Shown: positions 33,198 through 41,518 of the stretch, piece by piece
Numbering within the stretch: position 1 is the first letter of the stretch
How the letters are laid out: each line of letters begins with the position of its first letter
Assembly: GCA_964440115.1 (NCBI GenBank)
Contig: CAYTPV010000003.1
Coordinates: 461,703-525,702, forward strand
DNA length: 64,000 nt
Origin: JAEWWD01 sp964440115
Lineage (GTDB): Bacteria; Bacillota; Clostridia; Christensenellales; CAG-138
Direction: 5' to 3'
Notes under the pieces: generated by a model
Database searches by the model: none
Seen by the model: only the letters and a program-made list of their open reading frames with translations
What the model was told of the DNA's origin: nothing
Position numbers and translations under genes: made by a program

Positions 33198-33689
33198 TTA
33201 CGCTTCCATTTTTGCATCGATGCGCTGATGTAATTTCAGCATAACTAGTCTTGCAATCGGCTGTGCAATAAGCAGTTCCACGCCAAGGGAAATTGCAAAA
33301 TTCCGCGGCCATTTGTAAAAGAATTTCACGATGGGTTCAAGGCTAATCGTTCGGCTGCCAATCCATGTCCCCACAACAGTGAGAATAATTGATAATAGAA
33401 AAACCGTACAGAGAGTATTAATGGTAACTACCGAACGGAAGCTATCGCCCTGGCTAACAATACGGTGCGTTAGCCATTCGGCAGGTTTATAGGTAATAAG
33501 AACAAGAACTACAACTGCAAGCCATAAAAAGGGGATGACGGTAAGCACATTCGCCCAGACACTAAGATGGAATTTAAACTCAAAGCAAGTAATCAGGGGC
33601 GCTATGATGTTTACCGACAGGATGGAGATAATCCCCATGAATAAAGCAAATTCTTTTTTCGTGCGCGGAAGTTTCATGTGAAAGTCCAT
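33198..33689 (-). CDS. DUF2798 membrane protein
   Basis: 163 aa with four hydrophobic helices arranged as two similar halves: FALFMGIISILSVNIIAPLI and INTLCTVFLLSIILTVVGTW. RTKKEFALFMG and RNFAISLGVELLIAQPIARL fit the DUF2798 repeat. Function is unknown. ATG 33689 follows AAGGAG with 6-base spacing; the longer frame adds unsupported sequence. AT-rich. Confidence 0.75.
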   Translation of the reverse strand: MDFHMKLPRTKKEFALFMGIISILSVNIIAPLITCFEFKFHLSVWANVLTVIPFLWLAVVVLVLITYKPAEWLTHRIVSQGDSFRSVVTINTLCTVFLLSIILTVVGTWIGSRTISLEPIVKFFYKWPRNFAISLGVELLIAQPIARLVMLKLHQRIDAKMEA

Positions 33690-33901
33690 TGATTTCTCCT
33701 TCTTGCTGCATATAAAAACAGCGCACTCCAACGAAGGAATGCGCTGAACAATTATACGCGCTTAATTTTTTAATTATAATAGCAGAAGCAAATTCATTCT
33801 GCAAGCATATAAAACGCGCACTTTTCATCTTAGGACACCTTACCTATCCCCTAATCGACGCACTGCGGCGTTTAACGCGGCTTCGAATCCGACTTGAATA
33901 T

Positions 33902-34092
33902 GTCCCCGGCGGGATTCCGATTTCGGCCATCGGCAGGCCGTGCTTACGACGGACCACAGGCCCAGTGCCCGAAGGCGTCTCCCGCCGAGGGCGGCTACGC
34001 ACTGCGCAAAACGGCCTGGCACGAACTCACCGGGGCGGGCAAACGCGTCACTGGAGCGTTTGCTGATCTGCCCTTCAAATCCCCTCGAACTT
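33902..34092 (+). repeat. R3 repeat, copy c (full length)
   Basis: The most complete copy, about 190 bases: GTCCCCGGCGGGATTCCGAT (tRNA-Arg 3' end), TTTCGGCCATCGGCAG, core AGGCCCAGTGCCCGA to GGCACGAACTCACC, then GGGGCGGGCAAACGCGTCAC with GCGTTTGC as a hairpin, and CTTCAAATCCCC. A terminator-like CCACCC-ATCA-GGGTGG-CTTTT follows at about 34107-34125. Frames through it mirror the repeat and are not genes. Confidence 0.75.
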
Positions 34093-34283
34093 TCATACCA
34101 ACTAAAAACCACCCATCAGGGTGGCTTTTGCAGTTGGTGCGAGTGTCACTACCGCATGTACATGAACAAATCCTATAAAATCAAGGTTTTGGGCAATGAA
34201 CAAGCAGTGTTTCCCTCCAAAAACGAAACAATACTGAGGCATTTCTAAGGGCGTTCCGTCAACAGAGCACCTTTTCAATTTCT

Positions 34284-34802
34284 CTACCCGTGGTGATGGC
34301 TGCCGTGGTCGCAGTGCGCGGCGGCAATCTTCTCCCCCGCGTCGGTCAAGGCTATGCTGCCCAGTTCTAGTACCGGGGTATTGCCCAAAAAGTTGGGCAT
34401 GGACGCCCCCTCCGCCACCGTTGCGCGGAAATACTCGTAGAGCGCGCTTGCATTGTACTCCTCATAACCGTACCCCTTCAGAGGAATATCATAATCTAGG
34501 GTGACAAGGCCCAAGTCTTCCAACCTTTTCAGGAAGGCGCCTGCCTCTTTGACCGTTTTCATGTCATCGTCCGCCGAGCGCAGGAAAACCGGCGCCAGGG
34601 CGATGGAGACAAAATCCGCTTGCCGGCTATCCTTTAGAGCAAACCGGGCCACGGGCAGGTAATGGTGGTGGCCGAGCTGATGGAGAAAGTCCTTTTGGTC
34701 TTCCGTCACCTCAATCGTCGTGGCAGAGGCATCGGCCCGACGGGGGTGCTCATGGTCGTGACCGCAGCCGCAGCCGCAGCCGCAGTGTTCGTCGTGTGGC
34801 AT
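34284..34802 (-). CDS. His/Cys-rich metal-binding-type cytosolic protein
   Basis: 172 aa. The N-terminus is HDEHCGCGCGCGHDHEHPRR and the C-terminus ends AHCDHGSHHHG, so both ends should bind divalent metal. The middle is a globular winged-helix-like region (FLHQLGHHHYLPVARFAL, EAGAFLKRLEDLGLVTLDYD, SALYEYFRATVAEG). Start 34802 has CAGGAG 7 bases upstream. Family is not recognised; it may be a metal sensor or buffer. Confidence 0.7.
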   Translation of the reverse strand: MPHDEHCGCGCGCGHDHEHPRRADASATTIEVTEDQKDFLHQLGHHHYLPVARFALKDSRQADFVSIALAPVFLRSADDDMKTVKEAGAFLKRLEDLGLVTLDYDIPLKGYGYEEYNASALYEYFRATVAEGASMPNFLGNTPVLELGSIALTDAGEKIAAAHCDHGSHHHG

Positions 34803-35036
34803 TGTTATACTCCTGTCCTTTTGGCTTAATGGAACTATCATACACAGATGGGGCGGGAAAGTCCACGCCAATGTGCGGGTATGCGAGTTTGCTTGCAGCA
34901 TTACTCCAAATTTCATTGGAATGCGAGGATATAGACTGCTTATTAAAATAGACGAAAATAAAAATCCTATCTCTAAAAGATAAAACACGAGTGTTTTTAT
35001 AGACCTAAGTCCGGCTTCGAATCCCGCCGGGCCAAA

Positions 35037-35067
35037 CAAACAGACACCCCTTTGGGGTGTCTGTTTG
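35037..35067 (-). terminator. Terminator of the tRNA-Arg gene
   Basis: CAAACAGACACCCC, loop TTT, GGGGTGTCTGTTTG: a perfect 14-base stem beginning 3 bases after the tRNA CCA end on the minus strand. Confidence 0.85.
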
Positions 35068-35069
35068 TT

Positions 35070-35146
35070 TGGCGTCCCCGGCGGGATTCGAACCCACGGC
35101 CTTCCGCTTAGGAGGCGGACGCTCTATCCTGCTGAGCTACGGAGAC
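35070..35146 (-). tRNA. tRNA-Arg (anticodon CCT)
   Basis: Reading the minus strand: acceptor GTCTCCG pairs with CGGGGAC, D arm AGCTCAGCAGGATAGAGC, anticodon arm TCCGC-CTCCTAA-GCGGA with CCT at the anticodon, T arm with TGGGTTCGAATCCCG, discriminator G, and an encoded CCA at 35070-35072. All four stems fold. This is the parental sequence of the R3 and pseudo-tRNA copies to its left. Confidence 0.96.
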
Positions 35147-35277
35147 AATATGCGGTTGATGCAGACCGTCCAGTCTGGCAATCCAAAACACAGTTCGGCC
35201 AGTCGCGCATCGTTTATTATACAACCCGCGCGGCGGCATTGTCAACCGCGCGGGACGTCTGCCCAATTGTGCTCTCC

Positions 35278-36072
35278 TTAGAACGGGCGGGCGAAAAACA
35301 GGTTGGTCGCGAACTGATCGATAAGTATCAGCAGCCCCAGCACGCCCACATAAACCGCGAACGGTGTGAGTTTTTTGCCGGTGACGACGCGCAGCATGAT
35401 CCGGATGGCAAAATACCCGGCCAGCGCCGCCGCAGCAACGCCGATGAGTACGGCCGCAACATCTACATGCCCCACGCCCTCGTCAAGCAGTCTAGGCACT
35501 TCGAACACCAGAGAGCCGAGAATGGCAGGGATGGAGAGCAGGAACGAGAAATCCGCCGCTTCCTTGCGATCCATGCCGCAGAACAACGCGCCCGCAATCG
35601 TGGAACCGCTTCGGGATACGCCGGGCAGTATGGATATGCCCTGCATAAAGCCTATGCACACGGCATCCATTACGCCCATGGTTTTAGCTGTTTTTTTGCC
35701 CGCACGCACGCTCTGCGCGATGAGCAGTATGGCGGCCGTCAGCAGAAATTCAAACCCGAGATAGCTGCCCGAATAGGAGCTTTCAAAGAAATCGTTGAAC
35801 AGGAAGGCCATCAGCGCCGTTGGGATGCACGCGATGATCAGCATGCCCACCTTCTTCTGGAACGGACGGCAGATCATGGCCCAGATATCGCGCCAGTAGA
35901 CTATAAACAGTGCGATGAGCGTGCCCAGATGCAGCAATATGGTGAAAAACAGCGCGCCTTCTTTGATGCCGAACAGCGTGTTCAGCAGTACCAGATGACC
36001 CGAACTGGACACCGGCAGGAATTCGCACAGGCCCTGCACCACACCCAGCAGCAGCGCGATGAATATCGTCAT
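35278..36072 (-). CDS. uppP: Undecaprenyl-diphosphate phosphatase
   Basis: A 264-aa polytopic membrane enzyme (BacA/UppP) recycling the undecaprenyl carrier for peptidoglycan synthesis; overproduction gives bacitracin resistance. Motifs are GLCEFLPVSSSGHLVL (catalytic Glu/Ser region) and PGVSRSGSTIAGALFCGM. Eight helices and normal length. GGAGGATAGTAT precedes the ATG. The tRNA-Arg lies just downstream on the same strand. A long antisense frame across it is a shadow. Confidence 0.96.
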   Translation of the reverse strand: MTIFIALLLGVVQGLCEFLPVSSSGHLVLLNTLFGIKEGALFFTILLHLGTLIALFIVYWRDIWAMICRPFQKKVGMLIIACIPTALMAFLFNDFFESSYSGSYLGFEFLLTAAILLIAQSVRAGKKTAKTMGVMDAVCIGFMQGISILPGVSRSGSTIAGALFCGMDRKEAADFSFLLSIPAILGSLVFEVPRLLDEGVGHVDVAAVLIGVAAAALAGYFAIRIMLRVVTGKKLTPFAVYVGVLGLLILIDQFATNLFFARPF

Positions 36073-36147
36073 ATACTATCCTCCAACGGTTTCATTATCT
36101 CAAGTGTACACGGCGCGAAAGCGGTGTATGTCTTGCTTTATAAGAAC

Positions 36148-36345
36148 GTCGGGGGCTTTGCCCCTGAACCCCACTCAAGGGATACATCCCCTGAGAACCC
36201 CATAGGCAAACGCCCTTTCAGGCGTTTGCGGGGGATTGCTATTTCGTTTTCTCTTCCCTCAAAGCGACCAAGTCGCTTTGGAATAGGGTACTTAGGGGCG
36301 TTACGCCCCTAAGCGGGGGAATGGGGGCAAAGCCCCCAAATCTTT
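36148..36345. repeat. R2 stacked-hairpin repeat
   Basis: Hairpins in series: GGGGGCTTTGCCCC (36150s), CAAGGGATACATCCCCTG, CAAACGCCCTTTCAGGCGTTTG (about 36208-36229), AAAGCGACCAAGTCGCTTT (about 36260-36278), TAGGGGCGTTACGCCCCTA (36295-36313) and GGGGGCAAAGCCCCC. The final hairpin abuts the nitroreductase stop. The 281-base gap has no gene. Confidence 0.7.
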
Positions 36346-36353
36346 CATATCTC

Positions 36354-36950
36354 TTACCCGAATATCTTCAGCCGCTCTTCGATGGGCTTCTTAGGCTTTT
36401 CACCGCCGGACGCCGTGGGCTTGCCAAACGGCATCTGCGCAATAAGCTGCCAGCTTTCGGGTATATCCCAGCGCTTGGCGACAGGTTCGTCGATGAGCGG
36501 GTTATAATGCTGCAGCGACGCGCCCAATCCCTCGGCCTCCAATGCCGTCCAGACGACAAACTGGTGCATGGCATTGGTGTGCTGCGCCCACGCGGTGAAT
36601 TTATCCGCATAGGTGGGGTAGGAGGCGATGAGTCCGTCCGTCGCGGCTTTATCCTCATAGAACAGTATTGTACCATACCCGGAAGCGAATGAACCGTTGA
36701 CTTTGCGGGTGGTCTGCACGAAACGGTCGGGCGGGGTGACTTTTTCCAGTTCAGCAAGCGTGATCTGCCACATCGCCTTATGTTCCTCGCCGAACACCAG
36801 AAGCATGCGCGTACTCTGGACGTTGTAGGTGGAGGGAAGGTAGTTGAGCGTATCGCGTACAATCTCTTCGATGCGCGCTCGGGGGACGATTTCCTCGTCG
36901 CTCAAAGAGTAAATGCTGTGCCGATTTTTAACCGCGTCCCAGAAGTTCAT
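36354..36950 (-). CDS. Nitroreductase family protein
   Basis: 198 aa. N-terminal AVKNRHSIYSLSDEEIVPRA corresponds to the FMN phosphate-binding RRSxR region of nitroreductases (here RHSIY). YNVQSTRMLLVFGEEH and the C-terminal SWQLIAQMPFGKP follow. AHQ-type flavin contacts are hinted at by HTNAMHQFVVWTALEAEGLG. It uses FMN and NAD(P)H; substrate is not predictable. GAAAGGAG lies just upstream of the ATG. Confidence 0.88.
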   Translation of the reverse strand: MNFWDAVKNRHSIYSLSDEEIVPRARIEEIVRDTLNYLPSTYNVQSTRMLLVFGEEHKAMWQITLAELEKVTPPDRFVQTTRKVNGSFASGYGTILFYEDKAATDGLIASYPTYADKFTAWAQHTNAMHQFVVWTALEAEGLGASLQHYNPLIDEPVAKRWDIPESWQLIAQMPFGKPTASGGEKPKKPIEERLKIFG

Positions 36951-37025
36951 ACTGCAATGCTCCTTTCTGTTATCAGTTCCTGATACATGATACTCCGACT
37001 ATAAAACAAATCCATTTCTTTTACA

Positions 37026-37095
37026 ATGTATCGCCGCCCAGAGCGGCGACGATGAATTTTTTTAAGCGGGAGGGCTCCGCCCCCCGCGCCCCCTG
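37026..37095 (+). repeat. R1 repeat, copy d (left of ogg)
   Basis: GTATCGCCGCCCAGAGCGGC, GACGATGAATTTTTTTAAGC, GGGAGGGCTCCGCCCCCCGC. It points toward copy e at 38158-38230; the only gene between them is the glycosylase. Confidence 0.8.
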
Positions 37096-37160
37096 GGGTA
37101 CGTAGGCCGTATCCCTCAAATGGTTCTGTGCTATCTTAGCGCAGTCCCGTTTCAGCACCT

Positions 37161-38015
37161 TTACTCCCCGCACGCGCAGACGGTCGGCTCCTTTTTGCAA
37201 AGTTCCGGGAAAAGCCCCATACGAGCGGCGTGGAACAGCACCTGCTGTACAATTCCCGCGTCCGTGCCGAACAGCCGCAGGCCTTCGGCTTTTATGGCGG
37301 CGTTTTTATCTTCCGCCCCATAAAGGGTACGCATGACGCGGCGCACCCATACGTCGACGGGGAATGCGCTAGCGTACCCGCAGGCAAACAGCAGTATGCA
37401 ATCCGCCACCTTTTCGCCCACGCCGGGCAAAGTCATGAGCTGTTTGAGCGCATTTTCGTAGCCCATATCCGCAAGCGCCTGCATATCAAACCCGGCACAT
37501 ACGCGGCGTGCGCATTCCAGCAGGTATGGGGCACGATAGCCGGGCCCGCAAGCGCGAATCCCTTCCTCACCGGCTTGCAGCATCTGCTCGGGAGAAGGGA
37601 ACGCGTGCAGCGTATGCCCGCAAAAATGCAGTTCATCCCCAAAGCGTTCGGAAAGCTTTGTCATGATACTTGTAATACGCGCGATGTTGTTGTTGGCAGA
37701 AATAACGAAGGAACACAACGTTTCCCACGCGGGCTGGCGGAGCACACGCATGCCGCCGTAGCGGGTGAATGCGGCGGCTACATACGGATCATGCGAATGG
37801 CGGGCGGCGATGGATGCGTAATCTCGATCAATATCGAAATAGCCGCGCCAGTATGTTTCATCCACAGGTCCGTCCCAGGTCAGGTTTCGTGCAGAATCGA
37901 TATAAGCAGCAATGCCGTTGACGCAGCCCAAATAGCCGTCAGAGCAGCGTTTCCAAAGAAACGTCTGGCCTGAGAACAGCGTGGTTTCGATATCGATGTC
38001 GCGCGGCAGATGCAT
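37161..38015 (-). CDS. ogg: 8-oxoguanine DNA glycosylase (OGG1-type, HhH-GPD)
   Basis: 284 aa. The N-terminal OGG domain (DIETTLFSGQTFLWKRCSDG) is followed by the HhH-GPD core: WETLCSFVISANNNIARITS, hairpin LPGVGEKVADCILLFACGY with the catalytic Lys, and AFPVDVWVRRVMR with the conserved Asp. It removes 8-oxoguanine opposite C and nicks the AP site. Normal length. No iron-sulfur loop; the final Cys residues (TVCACGE) are not in MutY spacing. It is bracketed by inverted R1 copies d and e. Confidence 0.92.
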   Translation of the reverse strand: MHLPRDIDIETTLFSGQTFLWKRCSDGYLGCVNGIAAYIDSARNLTWDGPVDETYWRGYFDIDRDYASIAARHSHDPYVAAAFTRYGGMRVLRQPAWETLCSFVISANNNIARITSIMTKLSERFGDELHFCGHTLHAFPSPEQMLQAGEEGIRACGPGYRAPYLLECARRVCAGFDMQALADMGYENALKQLMTLPGVGEKVADCILLFACGYASAFPVDVWVRRVMRTLYGAEDKNAAIKAEGLRLFGTDAGIVQQVLFHAARMGLFPELCKKEPTVCACGE

Positions 38016-38157
38016 TGCTAACTCCTTATGATAATAGGTATCGGCTCGCAGAGCCGACGGATGTTTTATTGTGATGGGGGAACTTTCGTTCCCCCGTGCC
38101 CCCTCCTACGCTAAGCGATACTCTGAGAGCATTCCAAGGCATTTTCACGTCTCACTC

Positions 38158-38230
38158 CTCAGGGGGGGGGCCGCAGCCCTCCCGCTATTAAATAAAATAT
38201 TCCTTCGTCGCCGCCCTTTGGCGGCGATAC
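38158..38230 (-). repeat. R1 repeat, copy e (right of ogg)
   Basis: GGGGGGGGCCGCAGCCCTCC, ATTAAATAAAATATTCC, TCGTCGCCGCCCTTTGGCGG, CGATAC. It faces copy d. The surrounding 433-base gap (38016-38448) contains no gene. Confidence 0.85.
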
Positions 38231-38448
38231 ATTGTAAATCTTCGGCAGGCATTTTCCTGCAAGGATTATATCATAGCATCTGCACACTGGGCGTGAAGGA
38301 ATGGTGAACAACTGGCTCTGAGGCATCCGTCCGCGCAAATTCATGTAGAATTCATTATAGCTTTGCTGTTTCGTCAAATTCTTTCACACGTATATCGTCC
38401 CGGCCGTGTTAAAATGATGGAAACAAGTACACTAAGGAGAGGTCGCAA

Positions 38449-41406
38449 ATGCTTCGCATCGCGCAATGCAACGATACATTTCTGCCCGTTGTGGACGGCG
38501 TAGGAAGAGTGGCCTATCAATACGCCCGCACGCTGGGCGAACGGGGAAACGAATGCTATGTCATCACCCCCATGACCAACACAGGCTACCGCGGGCAATT
38601 CCCGTTTGAAATAGTGGATTACATGGGCATGCCGCTTCCGCGCTCCCCGCAGTACCACACAGGCGTTGCCGCGTTTGATACGCATTATCTGGCCCGCATG
38701 GAATCCGTAAAAATCGATCTGGTACACGCGCACAGCCCCGGCCCTTCGGGCCTTGAGGGCATACGCCTTGCCGTCAAGCACAAGGTGCCGCTCATCGGCA
38801 CGTTTCATTCCAAATACCATGAGGATATCCTGCGCTTAACGCGCAATGAAAGCCTGACAGCGATCGGCGTAAAATACGTGGCAGATTTCTTCGATCGCTG
38901 CGACGAAGTGTGGACAGTCAGCCGCGCCGCGTCGGAAACGCTTCGATCCTACGGCTACCGCGGGCGTATTGAAATCGTACCCAACGGCACCAATATCCCC
39001 GTGATAAAAGAAGCGGATATTCGCGCTGCGCGGGACACATACGCCCTGCCCAACAAACCCATACTGCTTTATGTTGGCCAGCTGGACTGGAAAAAGAACC
39101 TTCGCCTTACGCTCAACGCCGCGGCGCTTGCGAAAATGAAGGGCGTTGACTTTCAGCTCGTCATGGCGGGGCAGGGACAGGATGAAAAAGCCATCCGTTC
39201 ACTTGCGCAGGAACTGGGCATACTCGAACGCATGACGTTTACGGGTCATATCGGCGAAGTACGCCTGCTCAACGGCCTGTACGCAAGCGCGTCACTGTTC
39301 GTATTCCCTTCCGCTTACGATACTGCAGGGCTTGTTGTGCGCGAATCGGCTGCCGCGGGCACGCCATCCGTGGTACTTTCCAACACCGCACCCGCAGAAG
39401 TGGTGTGCGACGGCGAAAACGGGTTTATCTGCGACGATTCTGCGGAAAGCTTAAGTAATGTCATCGAACGTGCGCTGCAGGATACAGCGCGGCTTAAGCG
39501 TATCGGTGACAAAGCGAAAAAGAGCATTCCGATACCTTGGGAGATCGTCATGAACAACGTGATCGACCGCTACCAGGCGCTGGTGGAAAAGGAGAAGGCC
39601 GCACTCAAGCGAAAGCGTGGGTTGTTCCGCAAGGAACTGGCTTTGGTGGACAAATCGCTGGAAAAGCGCACGCTGGATCTTGTGTGGCGTTTCCTCAAAC
39701 AGGATATGCAGCATATCTATACCTACGGCTACGCGCTGCAAAAGCCGGAGCCGCGCCGTATGCTGCCCGAAGGAACGACGGCCAATTCCCTGCCGCGTTC
39801 TACACCCGAAGAGCAGGGCATCCGCAGTTCCGACTTGCTGGCGCTGTATCACGCTGTGGACGCGGACCCCGAAGCGCATGTGCAGGGATTGCTTGTCATG
39901 CGGCATGGCCATGTGATCGCGGAAGGATACTGGGCGCCGTACGAGCGCGAGCTATCGCATCAGCTGTATTCGCTGAGCAAATCCGTCACCGCCACTGCCA
40001 TAGGCATGCTGATCGACGAGGGCAGGCTGACGCTCAACGAACGCATCGTGGATATATTTGCTGATAAGGTTCATAACCCGGATACGCACCCGCAGAAGGA
40101 TATCAACGTATGGCACCTGCTGACTATGAGTTCCGGCGTGCGCTTCAATGAAGCGGGCACGGCGCTCGGGTCGGATTGGGAACAGGAGTTTCTGGATTCA
40201 GGCGTGCGCTTCCCGGCGGGTTCGCAATTCTACTACAATTCGCTGAATACCTATATGCTGGCAGCCATCGTGCGCCGCAAAACAGGGCAGGGGCTGGTGG
40301 AATACCTGCGGCCGCGGCTGTTTGAGCCGTTGGGCATTTCCGCCGTCAACTGGGAAACCTGTCCCATGGGCATTGAAAAAGGCGGCTGGGGACTTTCGCT
40401 CACGCTCGAGGATGTAGCAAAAATAGGCCAGCTGTACCTGCAGAAAGGCCGCTGGACTCTCGGCGGCACCCAAAAGCAGCTAGTGAGCCAGCAGTGGGTG
40501 GAAGACGCCACCCGCGTACAGATCGATACGCCAAACGGCGAATGCCACGACGGTTACGGGTATCAGGTGTGGATCGCGCCGACCCCGGGCGGGTTCCTGT
40601 TCAACGGCGCGTTCGGGCAGTATATGCTCGCGCTGCCGGAGTACGACGCCGTCGTGGTGGTATTCAGCGGCACTGCACGGCTGTTCGCGCAGGGTTCCAT
40701 CATGTCCTACGTCAGCCAGGCGCTGCTGCACGCGGAGGACGATACTCTGCCCAAACAGCCCGCCGCGCACCGCGCGCTCACCGACGCGCTCAATGGGCTC
40801 AGCTGTCAGGGCAGGCAAAATCTCAATATCGAGGGCGCGCTGTCCATGCCGTTCCACTGGCTGCGCTCGCAGCTCGACGGCGCTTCCTTTACGATGGAGC
40901 ATAATGTGACCGGGCTTTTCCCCATCGTGCTGCAAAGCGTGCACAACAACTATACGACGGGATTGACGCATGTGAGCTTTACGGCGGAAGAGGATGGGTC
41001 GCTTGCGATTTCCTTCAGCGAAGGTGAGGCGCAGAACACCATCCATGTGCAGGGGGATGCGTTTACCCGCACGCTTGCCACCATGCGGGAAGAAACGCAC
41101 GCCGTCGGCGTGAGCGCCCGCTGCGGGCTGACGACATCGGGTGAAACGCTGCTGCGGCTGTATGTGTATTTTCTCGAGACGCCCTGTACGCGCGTGCTCA
41201 CGTTCCGTGTCAAGGACGATGAAATTTCCCTGCACTGCGATGAAAGCCCGTCCATACAGGATGCGACTGCCATGCTGATGGAGCTTTCTGGCATTACCAA
41301 GGCGGAACTGTTCCGCGGGCTGATGCCGATATTAAAGCGCGAGCGCCTGCAAAGCCGGCTGCGCACGTATACGACATCTACCGTGAAGGGCACTAAGCTA
41401 CAATAA
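38449..41406 (+). CDS. Fusion: GT4 glycosyltransferase + class C beta-lactamase-like serine hydrolase
   Basis: 985 aa. Residues 1-400 are a GT-B family 4 transferase (QCNDTFLPVVDGVGRVAYQY, GTFHSKYHEDILR, VPNGTNIPV, LYVGQLDWKKN, SAYDTAGLVVRESAAAGTP). After a charged linker (about 385-440), residues 450-780 are a beta-lactamase/transpeptidase-like domain with S508-x-x-K511 (YSLSKS), Y595-x-N597 and FNGAFGQYM. A C-terminal beta region follows. No signal peptide or helix is seen, so it is cytosolic. AGGAGAGG precedes the ATG. One unbroken frame covers both domains. Confidence 0.9.
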   Translation: MLRIAQCNDTFLPVVDGVGRVAYQYARTLGERGNECYVITPMTNTGYRGQFPFEIVDYMGMPLPRSPQYHTGVAAFDTHYLARMESVKIDLVHAHSPGPSGLEGIRLAVKHKVPLIGTFHSKYHEDILRLTRNESLTAIGVKYVADFFDRCDEVWTVSRAASETLRSYGYRGRIEIVPNGTNIPVIKEADIRAARDTYALPNKPILLYVGQLDWKKNLRLTLNAAALAKMKGVDFQLVMAGQGQDEKAIRSLAQELGILERMTFTGHIGEVRLLNGLYASASLFVFPSAYDTAGLVVRESAAAGTPSVVLSNTAPAEVVCDGENGFICDDSAESLSNVIERALQDTARLKRIGDKAKKSIPIPWEIVMNNVIDRYQALVEKEKAALKRKRGLFRKELALVDKSLEKRTLDLVWRFLKQDMQHIYTYGYALQKPEPRRMLPEGTTANSLPRSTPEEQGIRSSDLLALYHAVDADPEAHVQGLLVMRHGHVIAEGYWAPYERELSHQLYSLSKSVTATAIGMLIDEGRLTLNERIVDIFADKVHNPDTHPQKDINVWHLLTMSSGVRFNEAGTALGSDWEQEFLDSGVRFPAGSQFYYNSLNTYMLAAIVRRKTGQGLVEYLRPRLFEPLGISAVNWETCPMGIEKGGWGLSLTLEDVAKIGQLYLQKGRWTLGGTQKQLVSQQWVEDATRVQIDTPNGECHDGYGYQVWIAPTPGGFLFNGAFGQYMLALPEYDAVVVVFSGTARLFAQGSIMSYVSQALLHAEDDTLPKQPAAHRALTDALNGLSCQGRQNLNIEGALSMPFHWLRSQLDGASFTMEHNVTGLFPIVLQSVHNNYTTGLTHVSFTAEEDGSLAISFSEGEAQNTIHVQGDAFTRTLATMREETHAVGVSARCGLTTSGETLLRLYVYFLETPCTRVLTFRVKDDEISLHCDESPSIQDATAMLMELSGITKAELFRGLMPILKRERLQSRLRTYTTSTVKGTKLQ

Positions 41407-41436
41407 GCCAGAGTATCGTCAAACCCTCTTTGGGGG

Positions 41437-41462
41437 AGTGGGGGATTCAACAATCCCCCACT
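41437..41462 (+). terminator. Hairpin after the fusion gene
   Basis: AGTGGGGGATT, loop, AATCCCCCACT, then TTTCAATT. It works as a terminator candidate and resembles R2 hairpins. Confidence 0.6.
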
Positions 41463-41518
41463 TTCAATTCAATTTGACGACATGCGCATCAAATCGGAGA
41501 AAAATGCAGCCATACTTT

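Noticed and set aside
33940..34248. Frames across the R3 repeat
   Set aside because: They translate the tRNA-derived repeat and show no conserved protein.
35065..36312. 415-codon frame on the plus strand
   Set aside because: It is antisense to the tRNA-Arg and to uppP and reads repeat sequence at its end; uppP on the other strand is unmistakable.
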